DNA from: Chara braunii
Taxonomy: Eukaryota; Streptophyta; Charophyceae; Charales; Characeae
DNA length: 42,736 nucleotides
Direction of reading: 5' to 3'
Assembly (NCBI GenBank): GCA_003427395.1
Contig: BFEA01000287.1
Span: 760,941-803,676, forward strand
Positions 37,263 to 42,736 of the stretch are shown piece by piece (position 1 is the first letter of the stretch; every line of letters starts with the position of its first letter). The position numbers and the translations under genes are program-made. The notes under the pieces were generated by a model that worked only from the letters and a program-made list of their open reading frames with translations, ran no database searches and was not told the DNA's origin.

Positions 37263-38892
37263 TGGATGCCACCATCCAACACAGTACACAAGCCTTTTTT
37301 TTTTTTTTTTTTTTAACCATCACTACCTCCCATCCTCTTTTAGCCCATCCTGAATTTCACTGCGTGCCAGCACAGCATTTCTGTTTTCTTTTGGCTGGCA
37401 CTGCCGGGCTTTGTGATCCAGTAGCGCCCAGCCTCCACCCACCTCGAAGAATGCGGAGTAGGCTACTTTTGAGACGTCGTGTCATAGCCTGGAAGGCAGT
37501 TGGCCTGCAATCGCAGGGAAGACAAATATGCAATCTCATTGATGCACACGTGAAGGTGTCGCTACATTACAGATCACCTGGTCCATTACGGCATATGCTG
37601 CGGAGAGAATTCTCAGGAGAGAATGGATGACACATCATCCGTCATCTATGGCATACACGCATAATGAAAATGAGCCTGGGGGAGTGGCAACGCATCATGC
37701 TGGCAGAGAGATCATTCTGAGCATCACCAAAAACATTGCGCAGGTTTTTTTGAGAGGATAGTGTATGTGTGGTTAACATGTGCAATCGGCTGAAATAAGT
37801 TGTCGGACTTTTTTTGTCGACCTTGTCTACATGCTGCTTAGGCGGGCCCCTGGACTAAGGACTGCCAAGATTCTGAATGCATCCGGACAGAACGTCCATC
37901 CAGATGCATTCAAAATGTTGGCAGATGGCGAGTGGTGCAAGTAGGCCCTACCTAAGTTGCTTGTATGGTTCTTGTGCAATTGAGCCTGCCTCACCTTGCG
38001 GTTGATTTGTGCATGCAACAAGCCAAGTAGTGCACAGGGTCGCCTCTCTACAAGGCACACACCCGCGCATTCTTAAATCTCGAGTACCAGTCTTTGTGAT
38101 CTTCTCAAAATAGAATCAAAACGTAATTTCAGTAAAAAAACCTGCATGAAAAATCATCGTTCTTTTCCCATTTCCTCAGTCTTATTAACTGCTTTTTCGA
38201 CTCCACCAGACATTTGGTTTCACTTTCTTTTCTGTGTTTTACCAAGCAGTGGCCCCCAAAACAAGAAATAAAATAGATGCATGGTAAAATTGTATATCAA
38301 ACAGCTTCTGCCACCATCTCAATGCAACGAACCTCTCAATTGCACACCAGTGAGTGTACACAATCACACCACATGCATGCATGAGTTCACACGAAGTTCA
38401 CGCTGGGGCTAGAGAGATGTAGACCAGGTAGCGCAGTTTTTGAATTTCGGTCACAGGCGCTCAGCAGACATTTGGTTTCACTGTCTCGGCCTTTCCTGGC
38501 CAGGGCCTCTGACCCTGAAACTCCAATTTGGGGTCTGAATCGTGGAAGGCCTTTCACTCTCGCCGGCCGGCCTAATTTCGAGGTCCGACGAGAAAATTAC
38601 CAATTTTATCTGTCTATTATGGTTAACTCCTCTCTTAGCTCTCTCATAATAGGACACAATATGCGGTGCTGTTTCCATTAGTTCATCTCTTGTAAACCAG
38701 CGATCTTCTGTAGGGTCCTGATAGGCAAATCTAACCTTTTTTTTTTTTTTTTTTTAACAATTGCTCCAATCTATTCGTGGGGAGCAGCACGTGCTGGGAA
38801 CCGGGCCCAGCATCCCTTATAATTGGAATACATTGATGATTAATGAAAATTTGGGATGATTCAGGAACGTTCAGGATGATTGAGATAATAAG
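37263..38892. other. Gene-free stretch
   Basis: Contains T runs at about 37295-37314 and 38738-38756 and one strong hairpin (37862-37924, listed separately). An 18-base word 'cagacatttggtttcact' occurs twice (about 38207 and 38467). Short frames have no recognisable content. Confidence 0.5.
37862..37924. other. Strong 63-nt hairpin
   Basis: CTGCCAA (37862-37868) pairs with TTGGCAG (37918-37924), ATT with AAT, and TGAATGCATC (37874-37883) with GATGCATTCA (37903-37912), around a loop of about 19 bases. There are only two small internal asymmetries. The size overlaps that of a short miRNA-type foldback or a MITE relic. No flanking duplication is evident. Confidence 0.7.
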
Positions 38893-39392
38893 CTAGAGAT
38901 TGCTGCTGACTAATCTAACCTTATATTGTCTTTGTGGTCTACCCCTGTGCCCAGATCTGTAAACGCCTTCCCCAACAATCTTTTCCACATCATACTTACC
39001 ATCCATATCAGGTGGAATCATAGATCTGCGTGACGGAAACATGTCATTACTAACACAAGGAAGTAATTTTGAAGCGTGAAACACCGGATACGTGTGCAAG
39101 TGAGGGAGATTTCAACAACATACGAAGGACCATCCACTTCACCGATTACATCCAGAATCTGCCACTGTCCTCTATAAGCAGGCAGCAACTTCTGGGAAAT
39201 ATTATCCTCAGGGAGAAACTCTTTCGACTTTACCCCGACCAAATCTCCTACGACAAATTGCGAGGGCCTGCGATGCTTGTTAGCTTGTTCTATCATCTGA
39301 TGTTGTGCTTTACTAATACTCTCTTTAACTTTTTCCAGATCTTTCTGGTACTGAATAACGAATTCCCTGGTTCCTGGCGGGAGTCGCTGCAC
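38893..39392 (-). pseudogene. Integrase C-terminal domain and truncated chromodomain
   Basis: 39392-39100 encodes 'HQMIEQANKHRRPSQFVVGD', 'KLLPAYRGQWQILDVIGEV' and 'GPSYVVEI', the usual beta-rich (GPY/F-type) region after the integrase core. A frameshift near 39100 leads to 'PVFHASKLLPCV' and 'DGKYDVEKIVGEGVY' followed by 'RQYKV', the first half of a chromodomain (E-Y-x-V-E-K-I-L type start, then the 'YLVKW' strand). The aromatic-cage half after it is missing. Chromodomains target such elements to marked heterochromatin. Confidence 0.75.
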
Positions 39393-39479
39393 TTGATCAG
39401 GGTTTAGACAGTCAATGGGTCTACGAGGGCGCCATCCAAGATGCAGTTCAGTTGGTGTTCTAGATGTATGTAGCTAGAT

Positions 39480-40134
39480 GCACAAAATTGTTATAGGCAC
39501 TTGCAACCTTCGACAGATGTTCGTCCCAGTCAATCTGATCTGGTCGAATGTACATGCGCAGTACTTGCTGCAGCAGCTTGTTCATCTGCTTGGTCTGTCC
39601 ATTTGTGTCTCAGGATGTCTACCTGAAGACATAGTCAATTTAGAACCGTACACATTCATCAGTTGCTGCCATTGCTCACCTGTGAACCGCAAAGCCCTAT
39701 CACTTACGATAGTCAAGGGATGGCCTCCCTATTCGCCAAAGCAGTTCTTGCTTCCCCAGGGAGTGGAACAAACACAACAAACTTGCTAAACCGATCTAAT
39801 ATCACCATAACCTAACTTTTCCCATTTCTGCTCTTTATCTTAGTGTCCATAAAGTCTATAGCCACGGAGTCCCCGGGTCCCGACGGAATAGGTAGCGGTC
39901 TGAATAATCCAAGGGAGGCTGTGTGGAACTCTTGTTCCTCTGACATACCTGACAGGCTTGCACATAGGAAATCCAGTCATGCTTCATTCCCGGCCACACG
40001 TAGGAGCGTAGGAGGTTAGCATAGGTCTTCCTCCATCCGAAGTGCCCCTCAGTATCGTGATTTTCCCCAAGTATTATGCTACGAATTTCTTCGCTGTTCG
40101 GAACGCATAGTCGGGTATGGACATGTGTTTTCAA
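39480..40134 (-). pseudogene. Integrase: HHCC domain and decayed catalytic core
   Basis: 'HDTEGHFGWRKTYANLL', 'SYVWPGMKHDW' and 'CQVCQRNKSS' form the H-H-C-C zinc domain (40050-39930). After a frame change the core continues: 'VAIDFMDTK' (first Asp), a TAG, 'VMVILDRFSKFVVFVPL', a TGA, then 'IVSDRALRFTGEQW' (second Asp), 'SSGRHPETQ' and another frameshift. The third acidic position (Glu in 'TERVN' of relatives) appears as Lys in the shifted frame ('QTKQMN'). It was once a DDE integrase and is now non-functional. Confidence 0.8.
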
Positions 40135-40756
40135 ACAACAGTCCCTGCGTTACCCTATAGTCCGGAACTTCCTGCGGTGTTGTCTGCACCTTGCCAATCA
40201 ACTGACTACAGACTGGATCACTCTCATAAGCATACTTAATTTTCTCTTGTAGTTGGGTGCTTGCATCTAAATATGTGACAATGGCACCGAAAAAGTCGGC
40301 TCTTCTACTTAGTGCATCGGCGACGACATTGTACTTCCACTTTACTGGCTTCAGTTCAAAGTCAAACTGATCGATCTCCCCAGCCCACCTAGTCAGTTTA
40401 GGTGTCATCCGCGCCTGGGTTTTTAGCCAGCGAAGTGTTTCATGATCTGAATAGACCTTAAAATGGTGACCTAGCAGATAGTGTCACCAGTGATTCAATG
40501 ATTCCCGCAAAGCGAACAGCTCTCTCTCATAGGTAGAAGCAGCGACCTTTTCGCTAGGCAATCTACAGGACATGAATTCCACAGGTATGTACCCATTCCC
40601 ATCGTCTTGCTGGAGTACAACACCGATCCCGTATTGACTGGCGTCAGTAGTTACGATAAAGGGTAGAGATGGGTCTGCGACTTTCAACACTGGGTAATTA
40701 ATCAAGCATTTATTTAGACGCTTGAAGGACGCAGTGCAATTCTGATTATGACACAC
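40079..40756 (-). pseudogene. RT C-terminal end and RNase H
   Basis: 'ASFKRLNKCLINYPVLKVAD' and 'FIVTTDASQYGIGVVLQQ' (RNase H first Asp at about 40645) are followed by 'TYERELFALRESLNHW'. Then comes an in-frame TGA at 40484 where related proteins have Arg (CGA to TGA likely), then 'HYLLGHHFKVYSDHETLRWL' and 'WKYNVVADALSRRADFF'. All four RNase H acidic positions remain (DAS, ERE, SDH, ADAL). Confidence 0.85.
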
Positions 40757-40816
40757 ATCAGTAGGCTATGTGACTTCACTGCATCAGCACGGACCCGTCA
40801 GTGCGACCTTCCAATT

Positions 40817-41490
40817 CTGTAAACATGACAAAGGCCATCGATGAGATTTATCAACGGCAGCCCGGCCCCGAAAGTCGCGGCGTGTTACCATGAGGGGCCC
40901 GGGCCGATGTCAGTGTGACTCTCGGATGCTGTAAACGTGACAAAGGGCATCGATGAGATTTATCAACAGCAGCCCGGCCCCGAAAGTCGCGGCGTGCTAA
41001 CATGAGGGGCCCGCGCCCGATGTCAGCACAACTTTCGGATCCTGTAAACGTGACAAAGGCCATCGATGAGATTTATCAACAGCAGCCTGGCCCTGAAAGT
41101 CGCGACGAGTTGACATGAGGGGCCCGCTGCCAATGTCAGCTCGACTTTTGGATGCTGTAAATGTGACAAAGGGCACCGATGAGATTTATCAACAGCAGCC
41201 CGGCCCCGAAAGTCGCAGGGCGTTAAAATGAGGGGCCCGCAGCGCGGCTTCCGGATGCTGTAAACGTGACAAAGGGCATCGACGATATTGGCATCGACGA
41301 TATTTTTATCAACGGCAGCACAGTCCCGAGAATCGCGGCGCGTTAACATGAGGGGCCCGCGGCCGATGTCAGCGTGACTTTTTTTTTTCCGGATGCTGTA
41401 AACATGACAAAGGCCATCGATGAGATTAATTAACGGCACCCTGGCCCCGGAAGTCGTGGCGCGTGAACATGAGGAGCCCGCAGCCGATGT
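40817..41490. repeat. Tandem array, about 113-bp unit, six copies
   Basis: Units start 'ctgtaaacgtgacaaagg' at 40817, 40929, 41042, 41155, 41258 and 41396 and contain 'catcgatgagatttatcaac', 'cagcccggccccgaaagtcg' and 'aacatgaggggcccgc'. Spacings are 112, 113, 113, 103 and 138. The long one includes a duplicated 'ggcatcgacgatatt' and a T run. A partial unit may begin at about 40780. The array abuts the broken end of the chromovirus remnant. The minus-strand frame through it is an artefact of the repeat. Confidence 0.9.
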
Positions 41491-42375
41491 ATGGGCGACT
41501 ACTCAAAGAAATAGCACACAAGTATCCCACACCAACAGAAAGTGTTCCCAAAAAAATGCCGACTGTCTGTCCTACCGTGCTAACCTGTAAGTCCCACCAC
41601 AATCAACCACTGGCAAAAACAGTCGCATTCGTCAATGAAAGGCCCCGGGCCCCCGATCCCACCTGCACCAGGAGCCCCAGCAACCATGACACTCCGACCT
41701 CAACCCTTTTTTTCCCTTTTTTTTTTGGTTTTTTTAATCAGCCTTTCTTCTAACCCCGACCCCAACCCTAAGAGATTAAAAGACTAAGCCCAGAGGACTG
41801 CCACCAGTGAACAGCCCACAAATCAGCTGTGTGATGGCACCAGAGCCTCCCCTCCCTCAACACCAGAAGCACCACTGCTGACACCACCAGAACATCTGAG
41901 CGCTGTTTCGCGATGTTGATTTCTGCCACACGTCAAGTTTTGCTGAACCTGCACAGGTGTAAGAACCCATCTTTTTTTTACCTGGCGCCGCCACCACCAG
42001 CCTCTTCTGTTCCGTAGGCTGATCCTGCAAGGATCTGGCATGTTAATTAATTGGCGCGCCAGAACAAAAAAAATACCTGGGAAACCTACTGGTGGTTCAG
42101 AGCATGCTTAAGACTCCCGTGCCCCACGTGCTCCGGAGCAGAAGGCCGTGGAAATCACAATCACACAAACACTCAGGCTATCTGATCCTCTTCATGAAGA
42201 TCTCACAACCAACTGAAAACCAAGTCCATCGCAAAAAAACCGCCCAGGCATCCATTCGAGCCAAGAGAACAGCAGACGGTCTTCAACAACAAGACCCAAT
42301 GTCAATGAACATGCACCATCGAGCGTTGTTATAAAGAGGCACGGTGAAGGGTGAGCTCCAACAAGACCTGATGTC
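41491..42375. other. Gene-free stretch
   Basis: No supported ORF or RNA. Includes T-rich runs (about 41707-41737) and adjacent 8-base palindromes TTAATTAA (42043-42050) and GGCGCGCC (42053-42060). Confidence 0.5.
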
Positions 42376-42389
42376 AAAAACCATACACC

Positions 42390-42578
42390 ATTGTGTGTGT
42401 GTGTGTGCGTGTGGAAGTGCGTAGGCGAGCACATGTGTATGTCCGTGTGGGTGGGTGAGCATGTGTCGATGTGGATGGGTGAGCACACTTGCACACACAC
42501 ATGTGGATCCATGCAGGCGTGCACATGCGCTGGCGGGCGGGCCGGCATGCGTGTGCACACCTGTGTGGGCACATGGGC

Positions 42579-42619
<41 letters not shown>

Positions 42620-42736
42620 GGAAACCATGAAATTATTACCGTGTGTGTGTGTGTGTGTGCGTGTGTGTGCGTGCGTGCGTGCGTGCGTGCGTGTGTGTGT
42701 GTGTGTGTGTGATGTGTGTGTGTGTGTGTGTGGCGG
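42390..42736. repeat. GT/GC/GA-rich microsatellite region at window edge
   Basis: (GT)n at 42390-42405, 42579-42601 and 42641-42733, with a (GA)n block (42601-42620) and (GTGC)n units at 42668-42691. Low-complexity frames on both strands are not genes. Confidence 0.95.

Larger units (their letters stand above)
38893..40756 (-). mobile_element. Decayed chromovirus (Ty3/gypsy) pol 3' half
   Basis: On the minus strand the order is RT thumb and RNase H, HHCC integrase domain, integrase core, GPY-like region and the start of a chromodomain, which is the chromovirus order. RT palm, protease and gag are missing; the upstream end stops at a ~113-bp tandem array. At least four in-frame stops and three frameshifts interrupt the coding sequence, so it is inactive. 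Confidence 0.85.

Noticed and set aside
41023-41439. 138-codon minus-strand ORF in the 113-bp array
   Set aside because: Repeat-derived and broken by unit-length changes; no domain.

Overview
This looks like an intergenic, repeat-dominated stretch of a large eukaryotic nuclear genome. I found no intact host protein-coding gene. The evidence for a eukaryote is direct: at least four Ty3/gypsy-type retroelement remnants, a hAT-like DNA transposon with an 8-bp target duplication, a TTAA-flanked palindromic MITE, a poly(A)-tailed U2 snRNA pseudocopy, long trinucleotide and dinucleotide microsatellites, and a TTTAGGG-like palindrome cluster. A chromodomain-bearing (chromovirus-type) element and a primer-binding site for initiator Met-tRNA fit a green-lineage genome (a charophyte alga is a guess), but the species cannot be fixed from this window.

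Layout. 1-3141: three diverged copies of a roughly 1.3-kb unit, each ending in an (ATT)n tract. 3690-9870: no genes, but a dense series of short hairpins; those from 3696 to 5273 share a CTCCCG/CTTCCG-type tip while their stems differ and are self-complementary. 10529-13138: fragments of a decayed gag-protease-RT element on the minus strand, meeting a plus-strand gag-like fragment head to head. 13670-30402: a very large minus-strand Ty3/gypsy-like element bounded by 2.0-2.2-kb direct repeats. Read in its own direction (right to left) it has the right terminal repeat, an uncharacterised 5' ORF, a string of short, overlapping, mutually related accessory ORFs, a split gag, protease, RT-RNase H and the left terminal repeat. 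No integrase is visible. A hAT-like element with an assembly gap sits in its 5' part. 31991-33892: coiled-coil gag-like ORF plus a primer-binding site and the edge of an LTR from another element. 34897-35076: U2 pseudocopy. 37056-37262: TTAA-flanked MITE. 38893-40756: decayed RNase H-integrase-chromodomain half of a chromovirus. 40817-41490: a ~113-bp tandem array. The right edge is GT/GA microsatellite.

Assembly warning. Positions 16935-16972 are two Tn5 mosaic ends back to back, the Nextera mate-pair junction adapter. It is flanked by a 130-bp duplication whose copies differ at three positions. This is an artefact inside pol, and sequence left and right of it may come from different copies of the family. 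The N gap (26340-27051) and scattered single Ns in the left terminal repeat point the same way.

The most interesting unexplained structures are the hairpin array, with stems that vary but remain paired, and the amplified accessory ORF modules upstream of gag in the large retroelement.
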